Source: Pedobacter miscanthi (GTDB lineage Bacteria > Bacteroidota > Bacteroidia > Sphingobacteriales > Sphingobacteriaceae). Taken from it: 64,000 nt of DNA. Positions within the stretch are counted from its first letter, which is position 1, and the number at the start of each line of letters is the position of its first letter. The notes below the pieces were generated by a model. That model worked only from the letters and a program-made list of their open reading frames with translations. It was not told the origin of the DNA and did not search any database. The position numbers were made by a program, and so were the translations under genes. Below are positions 7,745 through 15,945 of this stretch, in pieces. The stretch covers positions 124,001 through 188,000 of the forward strand of contig NZ_QNQU01000008.1 in the NCBI RefSeq assembly GCF_003315595.1, read 5' to 3'.

Positions 7745-8440
7745 TTAAATCGTCTCTAAATACAATTTCTGTAAATCAACAGCCGAAATATCCTTCGCAT
7801 CCAAAGTATGCACAAGTTCTCCCTGCCGCATAATCCCAATCCTTGTACCCACATTTACTGCATTAAAAATATCGTGCGTGGCCATAAAAATACTCCGGCC
7901 ATCCTGCGAAAGCTGTTTTACAATTTCACTAAACTCATCAGTAGCTTTAGGGTCGAGGCCGCTTGTGGGCTCATCCATTAAAATTACCCTGGCATTTTTA
8001 GCTACAGCGATGGCAATCCCAACTTTTTGGCGCATGCCTTTGCTGTAACTGCCCACTCTTTTGTAAAAAGCTTCAGGTTGCAAACCTGCCTGCAATAAAA
8101 ATGCTTCAAGCTCATCTTTTTTATAGGCGTATCCTGCGATACGGCTAAAAAAATCGAGGTTTTCTATACTGCTTAAATGACCATAAAGCATCACCACTTC
8201 GGGGATGTAGGCCAAAAACTGCTTCGTTTGCTCGTTATTTGGGCTAACCACCAGGCCATTTACCTTTGCCTCGCCGCTACTGGCAGCAGTAAAACCAAGA
8301 AAAAGGTTGATGGTAGTGGTTTTGCCGGCGCCGTTTTGCCCCAGCAAACAAAATACTTCTCCGGCTTCTACCTTTAAATTCAGGTTATTCAGGGCAACAT
8401 GCTCCTGATATTTTTTGGTTAATCCGATTGCTTCTAACAT
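7745..8440 (-). CDS. ABC transporter ATP-binding subunit of the TonB/ABC-2 operon
   Basis: 231 aa single-domain ATPase: Walker A GQNGAGKTT at 35-42, signature YSKGMRQK near 130, Walker B ILMDEPTSGLDP, and the switch His in ATHD. The closest architecture is the NosF / CcmA-type family that drives ABC-2 permeases. It is the last gene of a four-gene minus-strand operon (permease, permease, TonB receptor, ATPase) and has no transmembrane part of its own, so its partners should be the two ABC-2 permeases at 10787-13643. Energises export, immunity (LanF-like) or a metal-related step; which of these is not shown. Confidence 0.9.
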   Translation of the reverse strand: MLEAIGLTKKYQEHVALNNLNLKVEAGEVFCLLGQNGAGKTTTINLFLGFTAASSGEAKVNGLVVSPNNEQTKQFLAYIPEVVMLYGHLSSIENLDFFSRIAGYAYKKDELEAFLLQAGLQPEAFYKRVGSYSKGMRQKVGIAIAVAKNARVILMDEPTSGLDPKATDEFSEIVKQLSQDGRSIFMATHDIFNAVNVGTRIGIMRQGELVHTLDAKDISAVDLQKLYLETI

Positions 8441-8494
8441 ATACGAATAGAATAAATGTGCGGTCTGATTATCGCTAAACAGACCGCTTAAAAA

Positions 8495-10750
8495 TTAAAA
8501 TTTTACACCCAAAGAAAGTCTGATGGTAAAAGGCTCGCCCTCGATAAAGAAGTAATTGTTGCCTGCATAAGGGAAATCGGTGGTAATATCTCCCGAAGCC
8601 ATATAACGTTTATTGGTTAAATTATCGGCAATTAATCTCAACATGTATTTGGGATTGCTGAAACTTAAGCCAGCATCAAATTTGGTGTAATTGGGTAAAT
8701 AAGTATCGCGCTGACTAATGGCCGAAAGTTTGGTAATGGTGGTTTGACCTGCGCTGATCGAAATTTTGTTATAACCTTTTAGTGGGATACTATACTGCAA
8801 CCAGGTATTAAAAATCTGTTGAGGCACATCAGGCATTTTTTGCCCCACAATCGATGGATCATCCGCTGTAGGGTTCAGGTTATTATCTTTAGTAACTTTG
8901 GCATCTACATAAGTATAATTGGTGATCAGTGACAGGCGATCGGTAATATTCCCGATTACATCCACTTCAAAACCATTGCTTACTACCTCTCCCAACTGCA
9001 GGTAATAGGCAATTGCACCTCCGGCAGCCGAGTAACTCCTAAAATCCCTCGCTGCAACATTTCTTTTTACCGAATGGAAAGCATTTACAGTGGTTAATAA
9101 ACGGCCATTAAACCAATTCTTTTTAAGACCGAGCTCAAGATTATTCCCCAATTCTGGTTCAACAGGTTTTGATGCGGTAACGGTTTTTTGTCCGGCCTGT
9201 GGACCATCCACGGTTTCAGTAACTACCTGGCCGGTTTTAGGTACAAATGATTGATCAAAGAGGAAATAAATAGAAGAGGTGGAGTCAGGCATAAAACTTA
9301 GCGCAGCACGCGGCGAAAATGCATGTTGTTTATAATAATCAGGCGTACGCGGGCCTTTCGTTGTGGTTAAAATATTGCGGTTGCGGTAATCGGTATAACG
9401 TGCACCAACGGTTAGTAAAAACTTATCGAGCGTAATATTATCATAAACATAAGCTGCAGAATAGTGGATGTGGTTTTCTTGTCTGATTGATCTTTTGGTA
9501 ATATTTACTGCATTCGGATCTACATAAAAATTAGCGTTATTCCGATCAAATGGGGTAGAAATGGTGCCATAATAGGTAGATAATGAGTCGTTACCCGTGG
9601 TATAATCACTTCCGACCAACAAAGTATGTTTAAATGGGCCTATTTTAAATTTTCCCGATAAAAACAGGTTGGTATTGTAGGTTTCGCCCAACAGGTTCGA
9701 GTTGCTGGCAATGCGGTTGGTTTTACCCTGGTCGTTAAAACTGATCGATGTTCTGTTATTTGCAGATACCATATACCATTGATTGGCCGGCGACTTCACA
9801 AAATTGGATTGGGAAGTTAGCTGCCAGTTTTCGTTAAATTTATGAACAGCACTAAATCTGAATGTATGCGTTTGCGAAACACTCAGAGGCAAACCAATGC
9901 CCGCGCTGAAATTTAAGCTGATGGGATCCTGCAGTACATCTTTATCCTGACGTAATTTATTAATTGATGATCCGTTTTTAACCTCTCCGCGAATGTAATT
10001 GTATTCGGCAATCAGGTAAGTGCATGGACTGAAATTGTATTGTAACACCGGTGCAATTACATATTTGGTGGTTTTCATGTAGTTGAGATACGAATCCTGA
10101 TGCTGGAAAGCCGTATTGAAACGGTAAGAAAAGCCCTTGCTTTTTAAAGCGCTCCCAATATCTGCAGTAGCACGGAAAAGATTATAATTGCCGCCGGTAA
10201 CCTGTACATTAAGTAGTTTTTCTTTTGGCGATTTCGTTACAATATTCAATGTTCCCCCGGGTTCGCCTAAAGCACTTATAAAACCTGCCGGACCTTTAAT
10301 AAACTCAAGGTTTTCGATTATAGATTCATCATCCAGTGTAGCACCCAAAACCAATCGATTCGGCATCCCGTTTATGGTGGTAGCGGCATTAAATCCCCTC
10401 ACTTTTATCGATGCCGAATTATCAAAGGGAGAACTATTATAACCGAAATATACGCCACTGGCATTCCGGGCCATATCTTTTAACTGTAATCCGCCTTGTT
10501 GTTGTATCAGGGCAGAAGATATGCTGATGATATTCTGCGGCATCTGCAACAAAGGAACTTGCATCCTTAAGGTATTCGACAAAGTATCCTTTTTAAGTTT
10601 AATGGCTTTCTGTCCATCAATCCGTACTTCGTTAAGCTGCCGTATTTTTGCAGTTGAATCCTGTGATGTTCTGTTCCGCTTCTCGTGTTGTGCAAAAACC
10701 TGTTGTACGGAAATAAATAGAAGTAAAATTAAGTAAAGAGTTTTCTTCAT
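8495..10750 (-). CDS. TonB-dependent siderophore-type outer-membrane receptor
   Basis: 751 aa. Sec signal (MKKTLYLILLLFISVQQVFA) then a plug region of about residues 50-170 with IRQLNEVRIDGQ, ASGVYFGYNS, IKVRGFNAATTINGMPNRL and the GPAGFISALGEPGGTLNIVTK motif, followed by a beta-barrel ending in FTIRLSLGVKF with a terminal Phe. This is the FhuE/FpvA-like siderophore class; no carboxypeptidase-like N-terminal domain is present, unlike SusC. It lies between permease and ATPase genes in a single operon, 36 bases after one and 54 before the other. Its ligand is unknown; the divergent lanthipeptide exporter suggests the modified peptide, free or metal-bound, as a candidate. Confidence 0.9.
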   Translation of the reverse strand: MKKTLYLILLLFISVQQVFAQHEKRNRTSQDSTAKIRQLNEVRIDGQKAIKLKKDTLSNTLRMQVPLLQMPQNIISISSALIQQQGGLQLKDMARNASGVYFGYNSSPFDNSASIKVRGFNAATTINGMPNRLVLGATLDDESIIENLEFIKGPAGFISALGEPGGTLNIVTKSPKEKLLNVQVTGGNYNLFRATADIGSALKSKGFSYRFNTAFQHQDSYLNYMKTTKYVIAPVLQYNFSPCTYLIAEYNYIRGEVKNGSSINKLRQDKDVLQDPISLNFSAGIGLPLSVSQTHTFRFSAVHKFNENWQLTSQSNFVKSPANQWYMVSANNRTSISFNDQGKTNRIASNSNLLGETYNTNLFLSGKFKIGPFKHTLLVGSDYTTGNDSLSTYYGTISTPFDRNNANFYVDPNAVNITKRSIRQENHIHYSAAYVYDNITLDKFLLTVGARYTDYRNRNILTTTKGPRTPDYYKQHAFSPRAALSFMPDSTSSIYFLFDQSFVPKTGQVVTETVDGPQAGQKTVTASKPVEPELGNNLELGLKKNWFNGRLLTTVNAFHSVKRNVAARDFRSYSAAGGAIAYYLQLGEVVSNGFEVDVIGNITDRLSLITNYTYVDAKVTKDNNLNPTADDPSIVGQKMPDVPQQIFNTWLQYSIPLKGYNKISISAGQTTITKLSAISQRDTYLPNYTKFDAGLSFSNPKYMLRLIADNLTNKRYMASGDITTDFPYAGNNYFFIEGEPFTIRLSLGVKF

Positions 10751-10786
10751 TTTTTTGTGTGATTGATATGTATGTTATCGTTTATA

Positions 10787-12211
10787 TTAAATTTTAACTG
10801 TGATCTTTTTGGAAAGGAAAATGATGCAGAAACTGATACCCAAGAGATATAAAATACCCCCAATAATATTCTGGTTTTTGTTTTTTATTGATTTAAGTTT
10901 AAATTGAGATAAATTTCTTAAGTCGTTTAAGCTTAGTTTTTTATCTGATATAATATAACCTGACATAAAATCAACCCATGTTTTTTGAAAAGCATTTACC
11001 TGCTCCTGGTAAGAAAGGTAATCGTTAAGGCCTGTTCCGGCTATTTCATTTAATAAGTATTGTGTTTTAGTTGCCGGATTGATCCAGTTTAATCCAGACA
11101 TTGCTTTATTTTGTGCTGCCGGATATTGATTGTAGTGCTCGATGCTCCGCGTCATACGTCTGCCCAAAAGATCGTAATAAGCCGCAAAACGTTTATTGCT
11201 GGTTTCGCTTGTGTCTGTAGCTTCCCTTAAATGCTTGTATTTTGGGTTATTCAGGTAAAAAGTATCAATCAATAATTTACGTGGCATCGCCCAAACCGCC
11301 TCACTATTTTCCCTTAACGCTACAGCAGCATCGGTTTTTAAGGGAATAGGATAATATAACCGCACAATTGTATTGCATAAAGCAGGTAATAAGATCAACA
11401 GGCCACACCATAAGCCCAAAAGATACAGAGCACTGTGCACTGAACTTTTGCCTAGCCTGATAATGAAAAAGGTAATGGCAAACCAGAAGAAAATATAAGC
11501 GCTGGCGCCCATCAGCCATAATATAGCGGCGGTAAGATCAAATGGGATGAGTGCGGCTGAACATATAAATCCGATGATACTCAACAGCCACACCATTAAA
11601 CCAATTAAAAGAAATCGGAAAGTAAGTTTGTAGCCAATAATCTTCCCGAAATAAATTCCTTGTAGCGATAATAGCTTATCGGTTTGTTGCTCTTTCTCTT
11701 TCGACCAGGTATTGTAGGTTAATGCAATAGCCAATACCGGTATGAGGTAGATCACTACATAAGCCAGGTCAAAATTACCGGATGCCAGCATTTCTGGATT
11801 GGAGATTTCGGCATTAGCACCCTGCACAAAATTGCGTCTTCGGGTAATCACATCATAATAAGGTTGTATATCGCGCTGTCCGATTGATAAAATGCTAATT
11901 GATTGTGGTTTATGAATGGCATTTAAAGGATTTTTGTATTCGATTACAGAAGGAATACCAGCCTGATGAAATAGGGTTTTACCTGCGGCAGTAGTGGTAT
12001 CTGCTGAAAAACCGGCTTCTAATTCCTTGTACTTTTTTTGATATCCACTTTCCAGACTGTCGATAGCTGCTAACTGCTTTTTTGTAAAATGATAACCGTA
12101 GTAAATGCTGTAGATCCCGGTCAGGAAGAAAAAACCGATCAGTAAAAGGATGAATTTTTGCCTTGCGAGCAATCGGAGTTCAAATAGAAAAATGGTTTTA
12201 AACAGCTGCAT
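10787..12211 (-). CDS. ABC-2 type permease, DUF3526-like (second permease)
   Basis: 474 aa with an N-terminal helix (about 20-38), a long extracytoplasmic loop, then five or so helices from residue 150 onward and a final helix near the C-terminus. The pattern, including NTWSKEKEQQTDKLLSLQG, fits NosY-like/DUF3526 permeases. Its first 14 bases overlap the end of the upstream permease gene, so the pair is translationally coupled and probably forms a heterodimer with the ATPase at 7745-8440. Two related but unequal permeases plus one ATPase is also the layout of LanFEG immunity transporters. Substrate unknown. Confidence 0.82.
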   Translation of the reverse strand: MQLFKTIFLFELRLLARQKFILLLIGFFFLTGIYSIYYGYHFTKKQLAAIDSLESGYQKKYKELEAGFSADTTTAAGKTLFHQAGIPSVIEYKNPLNAIHKPQSISILSIGQRDIQPYYDVITRRRNFVQGANAEISNPEMLASGNFDLAYVVIYLIPVLAIALTYNTWSKEKEQQTDKLLSLQGIYFGKIIGYKLTFRFLLIGLMVWLLSIIGFICSAALIPFDLTAAILWLMGASAYIFFWFAITFFIIRLGKSSVHSALYLLGLWCGLLILLPALCNTIVRLYYPIPLKTDAAVALRENSEAVWAMPRKLLIDTFYLNNPKYKHLREATDTSETSNKRFAAYYDLLGRRMTRSIEHYNQYPAAQNKAMSGLNWINPATKTQYLLNEIAGTGLNDYLSYQEQVNAFQKTWVDFMSGYIISDKKLSLNDLRNLSQFKLKSIKNKNQNIIGGILYLLGISFCIIFLSKKITVKI

Positions 12212-13643
12212 AATGAAGGGCTAAATAACGTGAAGCAATAAATTGAAGAAATAATACAAGGATCAAAATCCAGCCTAAGAGGGATAAAAAAGCGGTAATT
12301 CTTAAGTTTAACACTTGTTTAAGCGCAGGTAACCGATACTCAAAATCTTTAAGCTGGCTAAAATATTTTGGTCCAACGATGTATTCACCTTTAACAGCCT
12401 TACCATGCATGGCCAATTGCATGTTCAGTTGCCTGATGAGTTGGTTGCGATAAGTTTGAGCCTGTTTAAAAAAATGTTCGTGATGGTAAAAATCTGATCC
12501 TGCCAAAGCCATCGCTAAACGTTTGGTGGATACGAAAGGATCAAAAATACCTGCGATGCTGAGAAACTGCTGTTGCTGATCAAAGCTCTTTTCAACTGAT
12601 TTAAAGTAATGATTAAAAGCCATGGTGCGGTAATCTTCATTGTATTGGAGCGTTAAGCCATCAACATTAAAGGGCAGCGCAGATGTACTATCTACATGAT
12701 ATTTTTTTAATAAACTATTGATATAGCGCTCACCACGAACGGCATAAGGATCGTTTCCATCAATGCCTTTCCGATAACCCTGCTCAACCAGATCGCTAAA
12801 AGTAGCACGCGACATTAACGGATAGCTGCGGTTTGCAACGCCTGTAATTGCTTTAGGGAAAATGATCCCGGTAAAAATCCAGAGGCATAGCGCCGTTAAT
12901 AATGCCTTTCCAGAATGGCTACTGATTGCCGAAATCAGGGTGCCTGCCAGTGTGACAAGCAAGAAATACAATAAAAAAGTTATCATGATCCATCCAAATC
13001 TGGGTAGAAGCAGAGCAGAATCGGTTGAACATAAAACCGCTATAGTTATTAATATAAAAGCAGGCAGCACAATGGTTACAATGAGCAGGTAATTTGCCCA
13101 AATCTTTGCCCAGATAAGCTTCCGGCTGCTTAAACCTTGTGCCAAAAGCATTTTAAGCGTACCACTTTCTTTTTCACTGGTAATACTGGTAGAAGTATTG
13201 AATAACAGAAATAAGGGAATAAGCAATTGTAAAATCAGGGCAAAGGTGAGTTTTCCGAAACGCATGGCTGCATCGTTGTTCTCAGCTTCGCTATCGCTCA
13301 TTTCATGCTGTATATGTGCTTCTATCTGATAGGTGTTACCCGTATAATCATTTATGCCCGTGTCAAAAACGTTGAGCAGGTTAACTGGTTTAAACAGGTA
13401 GGTGCCAAAATGGCCTGCATCATGTGGGTTACGCTGCTGATGTTCCCATTGCTGTCTGAAAAGCGCATTTGCAGCCAAACGCTGTTTATGACTGGTTTGG
13501 TAGTTTAAAATTGTGCACACTGTAGCGGCAATGAAGAGCAACCATATCGTGATGGCCGAAATCAGAACCGTTTTATTACGGTAATTCAGCAATAATTCTT
13601 TTTTGATCAGCATCTGCCTGGAGGCAAAACCCTTTTTATCCAT
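12198..13643 (-). CDS. ABC-2 type permease (first gene of TonB/ABC operon)
   Basis: 481 aa membrane protein. Helix at about 25-47, large soluble loop, then helices from about 133, with TSTSITSEKESGTLKMLLAQGLSS, the conserved cytoplasmic coupling segment of ABC-2 permeases. A second large extracytoplasmic loop (about 265-440) precedes the last helix, as in DUF3526 proteins. It begins the divergent operon facing the peptide exporter; the 88-base gap between them carries two operator-like palindromes. Partner of the permease at 10787-12211. Role inferred from operon: movement of the peptide, its metal complex or self-protection. Confidence 0.82.
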   Translation of the reverse strand: MDKKGFASRQMLIKKELLLNYRNKTVLISAITIWLLFIAATVCTILNYQTSHKQRLAANALFRQQWEHQQRNPHDAGHFGTYLFKPVNLLNVFDTGINDYTGNTYQIEAHIQHEMSDSEAENNDAAMRFGKLTFALILQLLIPLFLLFNTSTSITSEKESGTLKMLLAQGLSSRKLIWAKIWANYLLIVTIVLPAFILITIAVLCSTDSALLLPRFGWIMITFLLYFLLVTLAGTLISAISSHSGKALLTALCLWIFTGIIFPKAITGVANRSYPLMSRATFSDLVEQGYRKGIDGNDPYAVRGERYINSLLKKYHVDSTSALPFNVDGLTLQYNEDYRTMAFNHYFKSVEKSFDQQQQFLSIAGIFDPFVSTKRLAMALAGSDFYHHEHFFKQAQTYRNQLIRQLNMQLAMHGKAVKGEYIVGPKYFSQLKDFEYRLPALKQVLNLRITAFLSLLGWILILVLFLQFIASRYLALHYAAV

Positions 13644-13663
13644 CTGAAAATTTTGGTTTTTTA

Positions 13664-13711
13664 ATGCATCAAAGTTGCATTATATTTTACATATTTGCAA
13701 CTACATTGCAT
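13664..13711. promoter_or_regulatory. Pair of operator-like palindromes between exporter and TonB/ABC operons
   Basis: Site 1 is ATGCATCAAAGTTGCAT at 13664-13680 and site 2 is TTGCAACTACATTGCAT at 13695-13711, 31 bases apart. Both follow the form nTGCAnC-N3-RTTGCAn found as near-perfect copies at 21733 and 21767. They fill the 88 bases between the divergent start codons (13643 minus, 13732 plus). CATATTTG, a near match to the Bacteroidota -7 box TAnnTTTG, overlaps site 2, so repression of the exporter operon by promoter occlusion is plausible. Confidence 0.65.
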
Positions 13712-13731
13712 TTACTAATTTTCTTTTGTCC

Positions 13732-15933
13732 ATGTTTAAAGATTTTATCCGTAGAAATAAGTACCCGTTTTATAAGCAGCCCGATGCGATGGATTGTGGC
13801 CCCGTATGTTTAAAAATGGTGGCGGCTTATCATGGTAAAAATCTTTCGATGCAGCATTTGAGGAAATTGTGCCGGATCGGCAAACAGGGTACAACCATGT
13901 TCGATTTAATCGATGCTGCTGATAATCTTGGATTTAAAACCCTTGCCGTAGAATTGCCTTTTAGTAAACTTGCCAATGTTCCGATGCCTTGCATATTACA
14001 TTGGCAGAAAGAACATTATGTTGTGCTTTATGAAGTAAATGATCAATATGTATATTTGGCCGATCCAGCTTTAAACAGTAAGATTAAACTTAATATTGAG
14101 GATTTTTTGGCTGGCTGGGCAATCAATAGAGAAAAGAAATCAGGCAGGGTTTTATTGTTGCAGCCCGGTCAGGCTTTTATTGATTTAAAGGAAATCCCCG
14201 AACATAAAACCTCACTATGGTCTTTATTGCCTTATCTTAAAATGCACCGAAAAGGTTGGCTGCCGGTATTGGTGAGTTTAATGCTGGCCAGTGGTTTTTC
14301 ACTTATTATTCCACTGCTTACCCAAATGGTGGTTGATAAAGGCATCAGTGCAAAGAATACCAACCTGCTTTTATTAATCTGTTTAGGTCAGTTAATGCTC
14401 TTTTCGGGCCGGATGCTGATGGATTTTATGCGGGCGAGGATCTTGTTCCGCATTGGTGCCAGAACGAGTATCATTATGCTGAAAGATTTTCTGGCAAAAC
14501 TGATGAAACTGCCTTTTTCTTTTTTTGATAACCGCCAGGCAGGCGACAATATGCAACGCGTAAACGATAACCAGCGGATAGAAGAGTTTTTAACCAATTT
14601 TCTGATTAATTTTATCCTTTCGGCCATTACTTTATTGGTACTTGGCGGGGTATTATTTTATTATAACTGGCAAATATTCCTGCTTTTCATCATTGGGGCA
14701 GGCATTAGTATCATCTGGTCTAACTCTTTTCAACAGAAACGTAAAATCATCGATCAAAAAAAGTTTAAGGTGCTTTCTGCCAATCAGCAATTGCTTTTGG
14801 AGATTTTTTATGCCATGCAGGAAATCAAACTCACAGGTAGCGAAGAGGATAAAAAAGAACTTTGGGAAAGTTTGCAGGATCAGTCGTTCGACCTGAAACT
14901 CGAAGCACTTCAGCTCGATCAGCGTATGCAGGGAGTTGGTTCTTTTATCAACGAGGTTAAAAATGTACTCATTACTTATGCTGCGGCCATGCTGGTGATT
15001 AACGATCAGATTACGCTTGGTGGAATGCTGGCTGTTACTTATGTATGTGGACAGCTTAATGCGCCGGTTAATCAGCTGGTCGAATTTTCGAGGGTATCAC
15101 AAAACACCAAATTCAGTTTGATGCGGATGGACGAAGTACAGCAGGAAGAAGAAGAGGATCTGGAAATAAAAGAAGAACTAAAAGATTCGGGACCCGTTGA
15201 TATTTCGCTAAGTAAGGTTTCTTTTCAGTATGGAAGCAGGCATTCTCCTTTTGTTTTAAAGGATATCGACCTGTTAATTCCAGCCCGAAAAGTTACCGCA
15301 ATTGTGGGCATGAGCGGTAGTGGTAAAACAACGCTCATCAAACTCTTATTGAAATTTTACGGGCTAACCGATGGTGAAATCAGTCTCGGTGGTCAAAATA
15401 TCAGCCAGGTTAATGCGAAGTCATGGCGGAAACATTGTGGTGTGGTGATGCAGGACGGCTATGTGTTTATGGATTCTATCGCCAATAATATTTTTGCCGG
15501 TGCTGAGGTAAAAGACTTCGATCGGCTTTATGAGGCTGCTAAAATGGCCAATATGCACGAATTTTTCTCGTCGATGCCTTTTGGTTACGATACTGTGGTT
15601 GGCAGGGATGGTTACGGACTCAGCGAAGGACAAAAACAGCGTCTGTTAATCGCCAGGATGATTTACCGAAATCCTGATTATGTGTTTCTGGATGAAGCAA
15701 CCAATGCCCTCGATGCGCAGAACGAACGATCAATTGTAAATAATCTGAATACTTTTTTTAAAGGCAAAACGGTACTCATTGTAGCCCATAGGCTGAGTAC
15801 TGTTAAACATGCCGATCAGATTGTGGTGCTGCATCAGGGTGAAATCCGGGAGCAGGGTACCCACGAAAGTTTGCTCCTTAAAAAAGGCAGCTATTACAAC
15901 CTGATCAAAAATCAACTTGAACTGGGCAAATAA
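13732..15933 (+). CDS. Peptidase-containing ABC exporter (C39 peptidase, LanT-like)
   Basis: 733 aa from ATG 13732; the frame begins 57 bases earlier, but residues there would cover the operator region and add no domain. Order: C39 peptidase (1-140) with catalytic Cys22 in DCGPVC, His95 and Asp111; six-helix exporter domain (about 165-450); nucleotide-binding domain with Walker A GMSGSGKTT (526-534), signature LSEGQKQR (630-637) and Walker B VFLDEA (651-656). Such proteins remove double-glycine leaders and export the core peptide across the inner membrane. The matching GG leader is in the peptide at 21458-21649. First gene of a four-gene RiPP operon, 12 bases before LanB. Confidence 0.95.
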   Translation: MFKDFIRRNKYPFYKQPDAMDCGPVCLKMVAAYHGKNLSMQHLRKLCRIGKQGTTMFDLIDAADNLGFKTLAVELPFSKLANVPMPCILHWQKEHYVVLYEVNDQYVYLADPALNSKIKLNIEDFLAGWAINREKKSGRVLLLQPGQAFIDLKEIPEHKTSLWSLLPYLKMHRKGWLPVLVSLMLASGFSLIIPLLTQMVVDKGISAKNTNLLLLICLGQLMLFSGRMLMDFMRARILFRIGARTSIIMLKDFLAKLMKLPFSFFDNRQAGDNMQRVNDNQRIEEFLTNFLINFILSAITLLVLGGVLFYYNWQIFLLFIIGAGISIIWSNSFQQKRKIIDQKKFKVLSANQQLLLEIFYAMQEIKLTGSEEDKKELWESLQDQSFDLKLEALQLDQRMQGVGSFINEVKNVLITYAAAMLVINDQITLGGMLAVTYVCGQLNAPVNQLVEFSRVSQNTKFSLMRMDEVQQEEEEDLEIKEELKDSGPVDISLSKVSFQYGSRHSPFVLKDIDLLIPARKVTAIVGMSGSGKTTLIKLLLKFYGLTDGEISLGGQNISQVNAKSWRKHCGVVMQDGYVFMDSIANNIFAGAEVKDFDRLYEAAKMANMHEFFSSMPFGYDTVVGRDGYGLSEGQKQRLLIARMIYRNPDYVFLDEATNALDAQNERSIVNNLNTFFKGKTVLIVAHRLSTVKHADQIVVLHQGEIREQGTHESLLLKKGSYYNLIKNQLELGK

Positions 15934-15945
15934 ATATCTATCAAT

